Shown: positions 17,127-27,008, numbered from the stretch's first letter. The stretch is DNA of 64,000 bases from CAMCXE01 sp036520615 (GCA_036520615.1 DATDJI010000059.1:1-64000); one strand, 5' to 3'. Notes: generated from the letters alone by a model not told the origin. Numbers and translations: made by a program.

Positions 17127-17370
17127 AATAAAAAGATACCTAAGGTTGTTATTATTAGCCGTCGCGCCTTTTGCAGCACAACAAAATAGGAGGGCACACT
17201 GGCGGCGCACAATAGCACTTCACCGCATCAGAATAAATAAACGCCACCGTCAAGTTACAGGTTTTTTCCAGCGCTTTTAGCTGATTCACACTGTGCAGGC
17301 CGTGACAGATGCACAACTCCTGATACACTGCCAACCACTACGATAACAACAAAATTTACCGAGGATCTCC

Positions 17371-19920
17371 ATGTTCCGCCCCCTGGGAATTTCCTGCCTG
17401 GCGCTTGCGATATTCGCCTGCAGCCAGCACAGCACACAGCCAACTTCTTCTGCCAGTCCCGCTCCTGTTCAACAGGATAAACGCGCGTTGTGGCCACAAC
17501 CGAAATCTCCGTTCAGCCCAGCTGAAACGGCCGCCGTTAATTCCCGCGTTGCCAAACTGCTGGCAGGCATGAGCCTTGAAGAAAAAGTAGGCCAAATGGT
17601 TGTGGCGGAAATGGGCTTCATCACCCCAGAGCAAGCCCGCGAATATAGCGTCGGCGCGGTACTTGAAGCGGGCGGCGCCTATTTAGGGAAGAACAAACAG
17701 GCACATATTTCCGATTGGGTTTTGCAAACAGAGCGCTTTTACTTGGCATCTGTAGATAAAAGCGGAGGACGCGCGGGAATTCCGATTCTCTGGGGTACAG
17801 ACGCACTGCACGGCCACAACAAAGCCTTCGGGGCCACTATTTTTCCCCATAACATCGGCTTAGGCGCCACACGCAATGGCGACTTGGTACGCCGTATTGG
17901 CGAAGTGACTGCGCTTGAAACCCTAATTGCCGGTAAAAACTGGACCTATGCACCGGTTGTCTCGGTTGTACGCGATGATCGCTGGGGGCGCAGTTATGAG
18001 AGTTATTCGGAGAACCCAACCTTGGTTGCAGAGCTTGGCCGCCAAGCTGTATTGGGCTTGCAGGGCGAAGTAGGTTCAACATTTATGCAGCCGAATCGTT
18101 TAATGGCAACAGCTAAACACTTTATTGGCGACGGCGGTACGGAAGACGGCGTTGATCGCGCCAATAACCTCGCCACCGAAGAGGACCTTATACGCATCCA
18201 CAGCCCAGGTTACGTCTCTACTCTGGAGGCCGGTGTACTGTCGGTAATGGCCAGCCACAACTCTTGGCAGGGCACGCGCCTGCACGGGCACCGTTATTTG
18301 CTGACAACAATTTTAAAAGAGCATATGGGATTCGATGGTTTTGTTGTCGGCGATTGGAACAGCCATGGGTTGATCCCCGGCTGCACAAATAGCGATTGCG
18401 CCGAAACCGTAAATGCCGGCGTAGACATGATTATGGCCCCTGAGCACTGGAGGGAATTTATTCAAAGCACGCTGGCCCATGTTAAAGATGGCCGTATTAG
18501 CCAAGCGCGTATCGACGATGCCGTAAGCCGCATCCTGCGCAGTAAGATTCGCGCAGGCTTAATGGAATCTGGCGATCCGATCCACCGCCCTTACAGCAAC
18601 GATACCGCACAGTTCACTAACCCAGCGCATCACGCCCTCGCCCGCCAAGCTGTGCGAGAGTCTTTAGTGTTGCTAAAGAACAATCAGCAGGTATTGCCAC
18701 TTAATCCGCGGCAAACAATTTTGATTGCTGGTGAAGGTGCCGACAGTATTCCGCAAGCGTGCGGCGGCTGGACGATTTCATGGCAGGGGACAGGCCTTGA
18801 TAATAAGGATTTCCCCAACGCCACGAGTATTGCCACGGGCTTAAAACAGCAGATTCAAGCCGCAGGCGGCAAGGCGCTGATCAGCAAAGAGGGTACATTT
18901 AAACAAAAACCGGCTGTGGCCATAGTGGTATTCGGCGAGAAGCCCTATGCCGAATGGCAGGGCGATGTTAAGACCCTCGCCTATCAACCTCGCGTTAATA
19001 GAGACGCCAAATTGCTCGAATCACTCAAAGCTCAGGGCATAAAAACCATAGCGGTATTTTTATCCGGTCGCCCCATGTGGGTAAACCGAGAGCTAAACGC
19101 CAGTGATGCGTTTGTAGCGGCATGGCTGCCAGGCACTGAAGGAGCTGGTATTGCCGACGTACTCTTGCGCAGCAAAGACGGCAAAATCGCCTACGACTTT
19201 AAAGGCAAGCTGTCGTTTTCCTGGCCCGCCAAGCCCGATCAGACCGCCAATGAAGGCGACGGCAGCGCCCCCTTATTTCCCTATGGCTTTGGTCTCTCCT
19301 ATACGTCGGAGCAGGTTGACTTAGGCGTACTAAGCACCGATGTCGGCGCTGCAGCGGATCTTATTAACGGCAATACGCCTATGTTCAACGGTCGCGCCAA
19401 AGCGCCTTGGGTGCTCAATACTCAGTCGGCCGACGAGGTACAGCCATATCAATCAAGCACTTTAACTGGCAAAGTCATCACCCTTACAGAAGCGGATCAG
19501 CACACGCAGGGCGATGCCGTAGACGCCCAATGGAATGGTTCAGGTAACGGCCTACTTGCGCTGCAAACACCTAAAGCCAGCCAAAATACTACTGATTTAT
19601 TAGCGCGCAAAGGCGTAGTGGCATTTGATTTAATGGTGCTACAAAAGCCTACAGCGAAGGTAGAGTTTGAAATGAGCTATGCGCCTAAATCCATCGCGCA
19701 CCGCGAGGATTTCACGAGCCAGCTTAATGCAGCCGAGCTCAATAGCTGGAGACGTTACCGGGTGGATATGGCGTGTTTTGCCAAGCATAAAATTGATTTT
19801 GCCGAGTTGAACCAGGGCTTTGGTCTTGTCACAAATGGCAAGCTGCAAATACGCTTGGCGAATGTAGTTATGGAGCCAGATGAGGCCGCCAACGCTGACA
19901 TTAAATGTCCAGCTTTTTAA
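17371..19920 (+). CDS. GH3 family lipoprotein beta-glucosidase / exo-beta-glucanase
   Basis: 849 residues. A lipoprotein signal peptide ends at C17 (LAIFAC). The GH3 barrel domain (about 50-420) includes GTDALHGHN, TAKHFIGDG and the nucleophile D328 in FVVGDWNSHG. The GH3 C-terminal domain (about 430-640) has ESLVLLKNNQQVLPL and FPYGFGLSYT. A further 200-residue C-terminal beta domain resembles that of ExoP-type exo-1,3/1,4-beta-glucanases. It should sit on the outer membrane or in the periplasm and release glucose from cello- or laminari-oligosaccharides. A good GAGGA site precedes the ATG. It is divergent from the AmpG-like transporter, its probable uptake partner. Confidence 0.92.
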   Translation: MFRPLGISCLALAIFACSQHSTQPTSSASPAPVQQDKRALWPQPKSPFSPAETAAVNSRVAKLLAGMSLEEKVGQMVVAEMGFITPEQAREYSVGAVLEAGGAYLGKNKQAHISDWVLQTERFYLASVDKSGGRAGIPILWGTDALHGHNKAFGATIFPHNIGLGATRNGDLVRRIGEVTALETLIAGKNWTYAPVVSVVRDDRWGRSYESYSENPTLVAELGRQAVLGLQGEVGSTFMQPNRLMATAKHFIGDGGTEDGVDRANNLATEEDLIRIHSPGYVSTLEAGVLSVMASHNSWQGTRLHGHRYLLTTILKEHMGFDGFVVGDWNSHGLIPGCTNSDCAETVNAGVDMIMAPEHWREFIQSTLAHVKDGRISQARIDDAVSRILRSKIRAGLMESGDPIHRPYSNDTAQFTNPAHHALARQAVRESLVLLKNNQQVLPLNPRQTILIAGEGADSIPQACGGWTISWQGTGLDNKDFPNATSIATGLKQQIQAAGGKALISKEGTFKQKPAVAIVVFGEKPYAEWQGDVKTLAYQPRVNRDAKLLESLKAQGIKTIAVFLSGRPMWVNRELNASDAFVAAWLPGTEGAGIADVLLRSKDGKIAYDFKGKLSFSWPAKPDQTANEGDGSAPLFPYGFGLSYTSEQVDLGVLSTDVGAAADLINGNTPMFNGRAKAPWVLNTQSADEVQPYQSSTLTGKVITLTEADQHTQGDAVDAQWNGSGNGLLALQTPKASQNTTDLLARKGVVAFDLMVLQKPTAKVEFEMSYAPKSIAHREDFTSQLNAAELNSWRRYRVDMACFAKHKIDFAELNQGFGLVTNGKLQIRLANVVMEPDEAANADIKCPAF

Positions 19921-20296
19921 TGCTGGTTAAACACTAACAGCGCTCTCATATTCACGGCATGGATGCCGGTATCCATTTAGTCCGGAAAGAAATTAGCGAT
20001 ATACAAGTCGTGCTTGCTATTTCTTGCGGTAAAGCTCTGCCAACCACTGATCTGCACTTACGTCCTTACCTCGCTCGCCAAGAGCGCCTTAGCCCCACAA
20101 TTTCCCTTAAATATGAGCCTATATATTTATTGTCACTGCTCTTGACAATCTGAAAACATCAATTGGCCTAAAGTTTGCTTTTTTCGATGTTTAAAAGCGT
20201 TGCTTGTACGGTAGCTCCTGACTAGAATTGAAAAATGCGCACACCAACGAAGTGTTGGTTTAGCCCCCCTGTTCTAGCCTCGCGAGCTTTCGTTCT
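19921..20296. other. Intergenic region and rpoN leader
   Basis: 376 bases between the GH3 gene and rpoN with no supported gene. A short open frame at 19959-20153 has no family character. No clear terminator for the GH3 gene is visible. The distal end holds a hairpin, listed next. Confidence 0.5.
20243..20259 (+). promoter_or_regulatory. Hairpin in the rpoN leader
   Basis: ACCAAC-GAAGT-GTTGGT, a perfect 6-base stem with a 5-base loop, 37 bases upstream of the rpoN ATG. No T tract follows it closely. It could be a leader RNA structure; its role is unknown. Confidence 0.35.
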
Positions 20297-21841
20297 ATGA
20301 AGCAATCCTTACAACTTAGACTTGGCCAGTCATTGACAATGACGCCTCAGTTGCAACAAGCCATCCGCTTGCTGCAGTTGTCCACCCTCGATTTACAGGC
20401 CGAAATTCAAGAAGTTCTTGATAACAATCCGATGCTTGAAGTTTCCGAAGATGGCGGCCCAGTGGATCTACCGGATGATATCAACGTGGATTTCTCCAGC
20501 GAAATTTATAATCACGCCGAAGCAGCACCCTCCAGCAGCGATGCTGACGGTAGTAACGAGGTTGGCTCGGACGCAGGCGCGGATACCTTTGATAGCTCCA
20601 CCACCAATCTTAGCGACTGGAACGACACCATCCCCACGGACCTTGCCGTTGATACCAGTTGGGACGATATCTATCAATCAGGCCCGACAGGTACTGGCCT
20701 CGCCAAGCCTGAAAACGACGACATGGATTTCGAATCCCGCCGTGGTTCCACTGAGACCTTACAAGATCACCTGTACTGGCAGCTTAATTTAACCCCGATG
20801 TCGCCGACGGATTTTGCCGTAGCCGAAGCCATTATCGATGCCGTGGATCCCACCGGCATGTTATGCCAAAGCGTCGATGACATTTTTGAAGGTTTGCAGA
20901 GAGAATACCCAGAGCTTGAGCGCGATGAAGTCATCGCCGTGCTCCATCGCGTGCAACAATTCGACCCTGTAGGCGTGGCCGCGCAGAACCTCAGTGAATC
21001 GCTGATTATTCAACTGCGTCAATTACCAGAAGGCACGCCTGGCTGGGAAACCGCTTATGACATAGCCGATGAGTATCTTGATGCACTGGGCCAGCGGGAT
21101 TTTAAATTGCTGATGCGCAAGCTGAAAGTTAAGGAAGAGGAGCTGCAGGTAGCTATCGCTCTGATCCAAAGTCTCAACCCTCGCCCGGGTGAATCAATCG
21201 GCGATGACACTACTGAATATGTAGTGCCTGACGTATTTGTGACGAAAGAGAACAACCGCTGGCAAGTGCACCTGAACCCGGAAATAGCCCCGAAGTTGCG
21301 CATCAATTCAGACTACGCAAGCCTGGTAAAACGCGCCGATAGCAGCAGCGATAACACATTTTTGCGCGATAACCTGCAGGAGGCGCGCTGGTTTTTAAAA
21401 AGCCTGCAAAGCCGCAATGAAACCCTGTTAAAAGTTTCAACCTGTATTGTCGAGCGGCAACAGGGTTTTTTAGAGCACGGTCCGGAAGCTATGAAGCCCA
21501 TGGTGCTGCACGATGTTGCTGAAATGGTTGAGATGCACGAATCGACGATCTCGCGTGTTACAACGCAAAAATTTATGCACACCCCCCAAGGCATTTTCGA
21601 GCTGAAGTACTTTTTCTCCAGCCACGTAAACACCGATAGCGGCGGAGAATGTTCATCCACGGCAATTCGCGCCATCATTAAAAAATTGATTGCCGCGGAA
21701 AACCCGCGCAAGCCCTTAAGTGACAGCAAAATTACAGAACTGCTGGAAGCTCAGGGCATTCAAGTGGCGCGGCGCACGATTGCCAAATACCGTGAATCGC
21801 TCAATATCGCGCCATCCAATGAGCGTAAACGGCTGGTTTAG
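20297..21841 (+). CDS. rpoN: RNA polymerase sigma-54 factor
   Basis: 514 residues. Region I is the Gln/Leu-rich activator-interaction segment (LRLGQSLTMTPQLQQAIRLLQLS) at 5-28. An acidic region II follows (about 50-140, many D and S). The core-binding domain and HTH come next. The RpoN box ARRTIAKYR at 491-499 recognises the -24 promoter element. It directs transcription at -24/-12 promoters with enhancer-binding ATPases. Downstream are the nitrogen-PTS genes in the usual order, but hpf, normally next to rpoN, is missing, and lptB is not upstream. The acidic region is rather long. Confidence 0.98.
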   Translation: MKQSLQLRLGQSLTMTPQLQQAIRLLQLSTLDLQAEIQEVLDNNPMLEVSEDGGPVDLPDDINVDFSSEIYNHAEAAPSSSDADGSNEVGSDAGADTFDSSTTNLSDWNDTIPTDLAVDTSWDDIYQSGPTGTGLAKPENDDMDFESRRGSTETLQDHLYWQLNLTPMSPTDFAVAEAIIDAVDPTGMLCQSVDDIFEGLQREYPELERDEVIAVLHRVQQFDPVGVAAQNLSESLIIQLRQLPEGTPGWETAYDIADEYLDALGQRDFKLLMRKLKVKEEELQVAIALIQSLNPRPGESIGDDTTEYVVPDVFVTKENNRWQVHLNPEIAPKLRINSDYASLVKRADSSSDNTFLRDNLQEARWFLKSLQSRNETLLKVSTCIVERQQGFLEHGPEAMKPMVLHDVAEMVEMHESTISRVTTQKFMHTPQGIFELKYFFSSHVNTDSGGECSSTAIRAIIKKLIAAENPRKPLSDSKITELLEAQGIQVARRTIAKYRESLNIAPSNERKRLV

Positions 21842-21851
21842 CAGGTGACCT

Positions 21852-22301
21852 ATGCATATTAGTAACCTATTAATTCCAGAACGCTGCCGCGCCAAAATGC
21901 CCTGTAACAGCAAAAAACGCGCGCTGGAAAAAATGGCTGAGTTGATTGCGCAGCACACTCCGGGGATCTCCGCCGAGGTGTTGTTCAGTCATTTGATTAA
22001 CCGCGAACGCCTGGGCTCGACCGGGATTGGAGAAGGCATCGCTGTGCCCCACTGCCGCTTTGAAACCGGCGGCGCGACTATAGGCGCGCTTATTACTCTG
22101 GCTGAACCCATCGACTTTGACTCGGTCGACAGTCTGCCCGTGGATATTATTTTTGCGATGTTGGTGCCCACGAATGCCAACGAGCAGCATCTATTAACCC
22201 TGGCAAGCCTTGCAGAATCGCTACAGTCGGCAAGTTACGTTAATAGTCTGCGCACATCCACAGATGATACCGGCCTGTTTTTGGCCGCTACCGCCACCTA
22301 A
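21852..22301 (+). CDS. ptsN: Nitrogen-regulatory PTS EIIA protein
   Basis: 149 residues of the EIIA-fructose/Ntr fold. The phosphorylated histidine is H67 in GIGEGIAVPHCRF. It accepts phosphate from NPr (PtsO) in the regulatory, non-transporting PTS-Ntr, and in other gammaproteobacteria its phosphorylation state controls potassium transport and KdpD among others. It follows rpoN by 10 bases and precedes rapZ by 18, so it belongs to the same operon. Confidence 0.96.
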   Translation: MHISNLLIPERCRAKMPCNSKKRALEKMAELIAQHTPGISAEVLFSHLINRERLGSTGIGEGIAVPHCRFETGGATIGALITLAEPIDFDSVDSLPVDIIFAMLVPTNANEQHLLTLASLAESLQSASYVNSLRTSTDDTGLFLAATAT

Positions 22302-22319
22302 CCTTAGGAGCGAAGCAGT

Positions 22320-23180
22320 ATGCGTATCGTTGTTATCAGCGGCCGTTCAGGCTCAGGCAAAACCACCGCTCTCCAGTTATTGGAAGACGTAGGTTTTACT
22401 TGTATTGATAATTTACCGGTGAGCCTACTACCTGCACTGGTCAACCAGGCGGCATCGAACAAAGACTTTAAATTCGCCATCGGTATAGACGCGCGCAATA
22501 TCGACGGCGACTTAAGCCGCTTCCAAAAAATCATTGCCAATAGCCAGAATCTGGGCACACCCTGCACGGTAGTTTTTCTGGATGCAGCTAATCAAATTCT
22601 TTTAAAGCGTTTTAGCGAAACCCGCCGCAAACACCCGCTGACCAGTAAAACCCGCAGCCTGCAAGAAGCAATTATCGCCGAACAAAATATTTTGCAGCCT
22701 ATCGCAGAAGTGGCAGATTTCACCCTCGATACCAGCAATCTAACACTGCACGAGTTGCGCAGCGCTATCAAAAAAATGGTCGGCGGCGAAACCGAAGGCA
22801 CGGCATTGTTGTTTGAATCCTTCGGCTTTAAATATGGCCTGCCCACCTACGCAGATTTTGTTTTTGATGTGCGCTGTTTGCCGAATCCGTTTTGGAACCC
22901 GGAGCTACGCCTGCAAACAGGCCTTGAAGAAGGGGTAATAAAATTTTTGCGCGGCCAGGAAGAAGTCGAAGCGATGCTGACGGATATAGAAACTTATCTG
23001 CGCAAATGGGTGCCAAGCTTCGAGGCCAATAACCGTAGCTATTTGACCATTGCCATCGGCTGCACCGGCGGTATGCACCGCTCGGTTTATCTGTGCGAAC
23101 GTCTGGCCGAGCGTTTTAGTGCCGACTACGCCAATGTACAAACCCGCCATCGCCAATTAGGCGATCGGCCCAAAATTTAA
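22320..23180 (+). CDS. rapZ: RNase adapter protein RapZ
   Basis: 286 residues. The Walker A motif GRSGSGKT is at 8-15, and the family signature VFDVRCLPNPFW and GCTGGMHRSVYLCERLA are in the C-terminal half. In E. coli RapZ senses glucosamine-6-phosphate and guides RNase E to the small RNA GlmZ. Outside the enterics, GlmZ is usually not found, so its RNA target here is unknown. Third gene of the rpoN-ptsN-rapZ-ptsO operon; preceded by TTAGGAGCG. Confidence 0.96.
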   Translation: MRIVVISGRSGSGKTTALQLLEDVGFTCIDNLPVSLLPALVNQAASNKDFKFAIGIDARNIDGDLSRFQKIIANSQNLGTPCTVVFLDAANQILLKRFSETRRKHPLTSKTRSLQEAIIAEQNILQPIAEVADFTLDTSNLTLHELRSAIKKMVGGETEGTALLFESFGFKYGLPTYADFVFDVRCLPNPFWNPELRLQTGLEEGVIKFLRGQEEVEAMLTDIETYLRKWVPSFEANNRSYLTIAIGCTGGMHRSVYLCERLAERFSADYANVQTRHRQLGDRPKI

Positions 23181-23188
23181 TACATGCC

Positions 23189-23458
23189 ATGCCTACCCAA
23201 GACACCTGCATCATTAACAAACTAGGCCTTCACGCCCGCGCGGCTGCGAAGTTTGCCAACACGGCTAACCGTTTTAGCAGCACTATTGAAGTCTCCTGTG
23301 GAGAAAAAACCATTAACGGCAAAAGTATTATGTCGCTGATGCTGCTAGCCGCGAGCCAAGGCACGGCCATTAGCCTCTCCACCACCGGTAAGGACGCCAC
23401 TGAAGCACTTGAAGCACTACTGGAATTAATTGCCAATAAATTTGACGAAGGCGAGTGA
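23189..23458 (+). CDS. ptsO: Phosphocarrier protein NPr
   Basis: 89-residue HPr-family protein. The phosphorylation site is H15 in KLGLHARAAAKF, and the regulatory-position serine is S46 in GKSIMSLM. It passes phosphate from EI-Ntr (PtsP, not in this window) to PtsN. It starts 8 bases after rapZ and closes the operon. No terminator with a T tract is visible before mgtE, so read-through into mgtE is possible. Confidence 0.96.
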   Translation: MPTQDTCIINKLGLHARAAAKFANTANRFSSTIEVSCGEKTINGKSIMSLMLLAASQGTAISLSTTGKDATEALEALLELIANKFDEGE

Positions 23459-23628
23459 TTCGAATCTGAACTTACGCCACCAGTAGGTGGTGTCCGCTGC
23501 GGCCGTACGGAAGCAACCATCCGATGTCAGCAGTGGGAATTGACTGAATCTTACGACTCAAGGCTTCTAGATTATCGGCTTTAATCCGGGACCAGATACT
23601 GCTCCCTACTGCATCTTTAAGGTCCGCC

Positions 23629-24996
23629 ATGCACCCAACCAATCCAGAAGAGCGTCAAAATGCCACCCAGGAACACCTGGGCCGCATCCGTGCGCTGATG
23701 GAAAACGGCACGTTCCAACAGGTGCGCAGAATACTCAAAGCCCTCTCCCCGGTCGAAATTGCCCGTCTAATTAGCTCCTCACCAGCACCCAGCCGCCCGT
23801 TAATCTGGGGTTTTGTGGATAAAGACGACGCAGGGGAAGTTCTCGAAGAATTACCGGCCGATATTCAAAGCGAATTTTTAAGCCAGATGAACACCAAGGA
23901 CTTGGTGGCTATGACCGAAGGACTGGACCCGGACGATATAGTCGACATTCTGCAAAACCTGCCGGATCAAGTGACGCAAGAAGTGCTCGCCGCCATGAGC
24001 GCGCAAGATCGCGAGCGGGTCAGCATTATTCTCTCCTACGATGAAGACACCGCAGGAGGGCTTACCAATACAGATACGATTACCGTACGGCCACGCTTTA
24101 CACTCGATGTCGTACTGCGCTACTTACGCCGCCACGAGGATTTGCCGCCCTCTACCGATGCATTGATCGTTGTTAACAAAAAAGATGAATACCTCGGGCT
24201 GCTGCCGCTGTCCGTGCTGCTGACAAACGACCCGGCCATTACCGTACGTGAGGTAATGGAGACTGATCGAGACCCCATTCCGGCGCGACTACCAGAAAAA
24301 GAAGTAGCCGCTCTATTTGAACAACACGACTGGGTTTCCGCCCCGGTCGTAGACGAACAGGGCAAACTGCTCGGCCGTATCACAATTGACGACGTAGTGG
24401 ATGTTATCCGCCAAAACGCGGACCACTCATTAATGGGTATGGCAGGCCTTGGCGAAGAAGAAGATACATTCGCCAAAGCACGCCACACTATTGGCCGCCG
24501 CTTTATTTGGCTTACGGTAAATCTCGCCACAGCACTTATCTCTTCCACCGTCATTAATCTATTTAAAGACACGATCGAAAAAGTTGTCGTGCTCGCAGTA
24601 CTCGGCCCTATTGTCGCAAGTATGGGCGGCGTCGCCGGCTCACAAACACTCACCGTGGTAATTCGCGGTATGGCACTGGGGCAAATTGGCCAACACAACC
24701 TCAACTGGTTATTATCGCGAGAGATTCGCGTAGGCCTTGCTAATGGTTTTTTACTTGCGCTGCTATTAGGGCTTGGCGCCACTTGGTGGTTTCACGATAG
24801 CAAGCTTGGGGCAATTTTGGGCTTAGCACTTATTTTTAATTTATTTACTGCTGCGGTGTTCGGCGCAATGCTGCCGGTATTTTTAAAATCATTGAAAATT
24901 GACCCAGCTCTGGCTGGCGCTGTCACTCTTACCACATTTACCGACTCCATCGGCTATTTTGCATTTTTATCCTTAGCCAGCATTTTTCTCATTTAA
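23629..24996 (+). CDS. mgtE: Magnesium transporter MgtE
   Basis: 455 residues. The N-terminal MgtE_N helical domain (about 35-135; EEVLEELPADIQSEFLSQM) senses Mg2+. Two CBS domains follow (about 140-260; REVMETDRDPIPARL, APVVDEQGKLLGRITIDDVV). The C-terminal channel has five membrane spans, with the family motifs MGGVAGSQTLTVVIRGMALG and TTFTDSIGYFAFL. It is a Mg2+-gated inner-membrane channel. Same strand as the rpoN-ptsO genes, 170 bases downstream. Its TAA is immediately followed by the darP ATG. Confidence 0.96.
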   Translation: MHPTNPEERQNATQEHLGRIRALMENGTFQQVRRILKALSPVEIARLISSSPAPSRPLIWGFVDKDDAGEVLEELPADIQSEFLSQMNTKDLVAMTEGLDPDDIVDILQNLPDQVTQEVLAAMSAQDRERVSIILSYDEDTAGGLTNTDTITVRPRFTLDVVLRYLRRHEDLPPSTDALIVVNKKDEYLGLLPLSVLLTNDPAITVREVMETDRDPIPARLPEKEVAALFEQHDWVSAPVVDEQGKLLGRITIDDVVDVIRQNADHSLMGMAGLGEEEDTFAKARHTIGRRFIWLTVNLATALISSTVINLFKDTIEKVVVLAVLGPIVASMGGVAGSQTLTVVIRGMALGQIGQHNLNWLLSREIRVGLANGFLLALLLGLGATWWFHDSKLGAILGLALIFNLFTAAVFGAMLPVFLKSLKIDPALAGAVTLTTFTDSIGYFAFLSLASIFLI

Positions 24997-25536
24997 ATGA
25001 AATCCACGATGAACGACGAAAACTATAACGATCCAGACGAAACCGAAATGCTCAGTAAAACGAGCATGAAAAAAGAAAGCCAAAAATTGCAGGATTTGGG
25101 CATGGAGCTGACTTTACTTAAACCGCAAAAACTCGCCACGATGCCCATCAGCGACGAACTGCGCGATGCCATAGAATTGTTACATAGGCTAAACCACAAC
25201 GAAGCCGTGCGCAGGCAAAAACAATTTATCGGCAAGTTGATGCGCCACGAAGATACCGCCGCTATTGAGAAAGCTTTTAACAGTATCGCTGAAAAACAAA
25301 ACCGCGAAGCACGTATGCTCAAAACCATAGAGCGCTGGAGAGATAATTTAATAGCGGGAGATGCGACTGTGGCCGAAACATTTATTGACACTTTCCCCAA
25401 TTGCGACCGCCAGCAACTGCGCCAATTAATTAAAGGCGCCAAATCAGAATTTGGTCGGCCAAAACCACCAACATTTACGCGTAAATTATTTACATTTTTG
25501 CGAGATATCATTACGGCAAGTCCCGAGCAGGATTAA
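24997..25536 (+). CDS. darP: Ribosome biogenesis factor DarP (YjgA, DUF615)
   Basis: 179 residues. Matches DUF615/YjgA: KKESQKLQDLGMELTLLK, MPISDELRDAIELLHRL, EAVRRQKQFIGKLMR and RDNLIAGDATVAETFID. It associates with late 50S precursors. The ATG abuts the mgtE stop; a second ATG at 25009 is an alternative. In Pseudomonas the same gene lies near mgtE and the pmbA/tldD genes; those are not present here. Confidence 0.93.
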   Translation: MKSTMNDENYNDPDETEMLSKTSMKKESQKLQDLGMELTLLKPQKLATMPISDELRDAIELLHRLNHNEAVRRQKQFIGKLMRHEDTAAIEKAFNSIAEKQNREARMLKTIERWRDNLIAGDATVAETFIDTFPNCDRQQLRQLIKGAKSEFGRPKPPTFTRKLFTFLRDIITASPEQD

Positions 25537-26509
25537 CCATAGATATACAGCAGGCGCTTGATTAACGAACTATCGCAGGCGCCTTGCAACTTGCATTGCA
25601 CTCTACATCACGATTTCCGAGCGTACGAAACCAAACAATTCATCGTGGATTTCCAAGTTGATCATGGCGCTACAGGTAACCAAATTAAAAACCTGACCAA
25701 TATATCGCGCTCCACAATCATCGCCTCGCAGAATTACCCAACGAATTTTTATACGGGCACGCATGTGACGTGTTTATGCACCGCATACATTTACCAATTT
25801 TTCCAATGAACCAGTCTCGCACATAAAACAAAGCTGTTGTAGCAAGCTGGCTTTATTCCCAACCGAAAAAATGGAAAGCCGGTTACATGCCGATGGACTT
25901 TCTCATTTTTTAAAGCGAGCAAAGTCGACTTTTTAGCCGTACCGATTCATCCGCATTTTCTTGCGGTCGGGCATTCGAGCTAAATATATAAAAAAGGAAT
26001 TTTTTCGCCCGCTCATGCACAGCGGAACCATTGCGATAGATAATGATTTTTATCGTTTGATGTATAGCATTTTAGCCGTCCGAATCGGCAAAAATAATTT
26101 TATCAAAAAAAACGCATTCTTCGCGCTTTCTTGCTCTTGGCCAGTGGAATTACGCCAACTGTAGTACAGCAAAACTCCACTACACTATAGAGACATTTGA
26201 ATCTACAAACAAAGTTCAGACCCAGCCCGACACCAAATTGGATATATTTCAGATTTGAAGAAATAAAATAATTTTTCAAAATACATTTTTCGAAAACGCA
26301 CTTCACAAATACCGACAAGTTTCACTCCAAAGAATATGGCTTTTAGCAGCAACAGTAGAATAACTCGTCATTCGAGAAAATTAACCGCATTTTTATTTAC
26401 AACCAATCCCATCAATAAGCAGGCGAAAAACTTGCAACCGTAGCGGGTTTAGTTAATATAGCGTTGCGCTCAGCGTATCCCTAACAAAAAAAGCCACCTA
26501 GGAGTCAAC
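25537..26509. other. AT-rich gene-free stretch of about 970 bases
   Basis: No gene is supported on either strand; open frames at 25558-25809 and 25961-26164 have no family character or ribosome binding sites. The base composition drifts to AT-rich from about 25.9 kb. A small perfect hairpin CCGCA-TTTTCT-TGCGG lies at 25951-25966. It reads as decayed or recently acquired sequence around the orphan gene at 26510. Confidence 0.5.
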
Positions 26510-26998
26510 ATGAAATTATTACATTTAACAAAAATAGCGACGTTTGCGACGCTGCTCGCCATAACAAATATTAGCTGTGCTTCTGAACCGACAAGGCCTT
26601 CAGCCACAATCCCCAGCACATCCTCTCCAACCAATCCTAATTCTACTGAGCCGACCACCTCAGCACCAAATATCCAAGGTGAACCCGCAACGGCCGCAAC
26701 TGGCGGACACCAAACCGCTATACCTGCTACTGCATTTAAAACAGATAAAAATGGCTCTTTTATTCCTGTAAACAAATATGGAAAAGAATTTGTTCCCTGC
26801 AGCACCAATAGCAGAGGTACTTGTGAGATTAACAACAAGCCTGTGATAATTAACAAACTCGAAACCACAGTAATTACTGAGATCGTACACACAGGAAGTC
26901 CTATGTGTCTGCTTTATTGCATACAACGTCCTAGCGGTTTTCCACAAAAATGCTTTTATGACCCAAGCGTCCCAGATTGCGCAGCACTAAATCGTTAA
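26510..26998 (+). CDS. Small secreted Cys-containing protein, unknown
   Basis: 162 residues. The signal sequence LTKIATFATLLAITNISC could be a lipoprotein type, but NISC is a poor lipobox. A Pro/Thr/Ser-rich linker (about 28-58) is followed by a domain with six cysteines (VPCSTNSRGTC, MCLLYCIQRPSG, KCFYDPSVPDC), probably three disulfides. I do not recognise it. CTAGGAG precedes the ATG at seven bases, which supports translation. It lies alone in AT-rich sequence and is convergent with the FecR-barrel gene (10 bases between the stops), a pattern consistent with horizontal gain. Confidence 0.7.
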   Translation: MKLLHLTKIATFATLLAITNISCASEPTRPSATIPSTSSPTNPNSTEPTTSAPNIQGEPATAATGGHQTAIPATAFKTDKNGSFIPVNKYGKEFVPCSTNSRGTCEINNKPVIINKLETTVITEIVHTGSPMCLLYCIQRPSGFPQKCFYDPSVPDCAALNR

Positions 26999-27008
26999 TC
27001 AAACTAGC

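Noticed and set aside
25558..26164. Two plus-strand open frames in the AT-rich gap
   Set aside because: Non-ATG or unsupported starts, no domain features, and composition of random AT-rich sequence.
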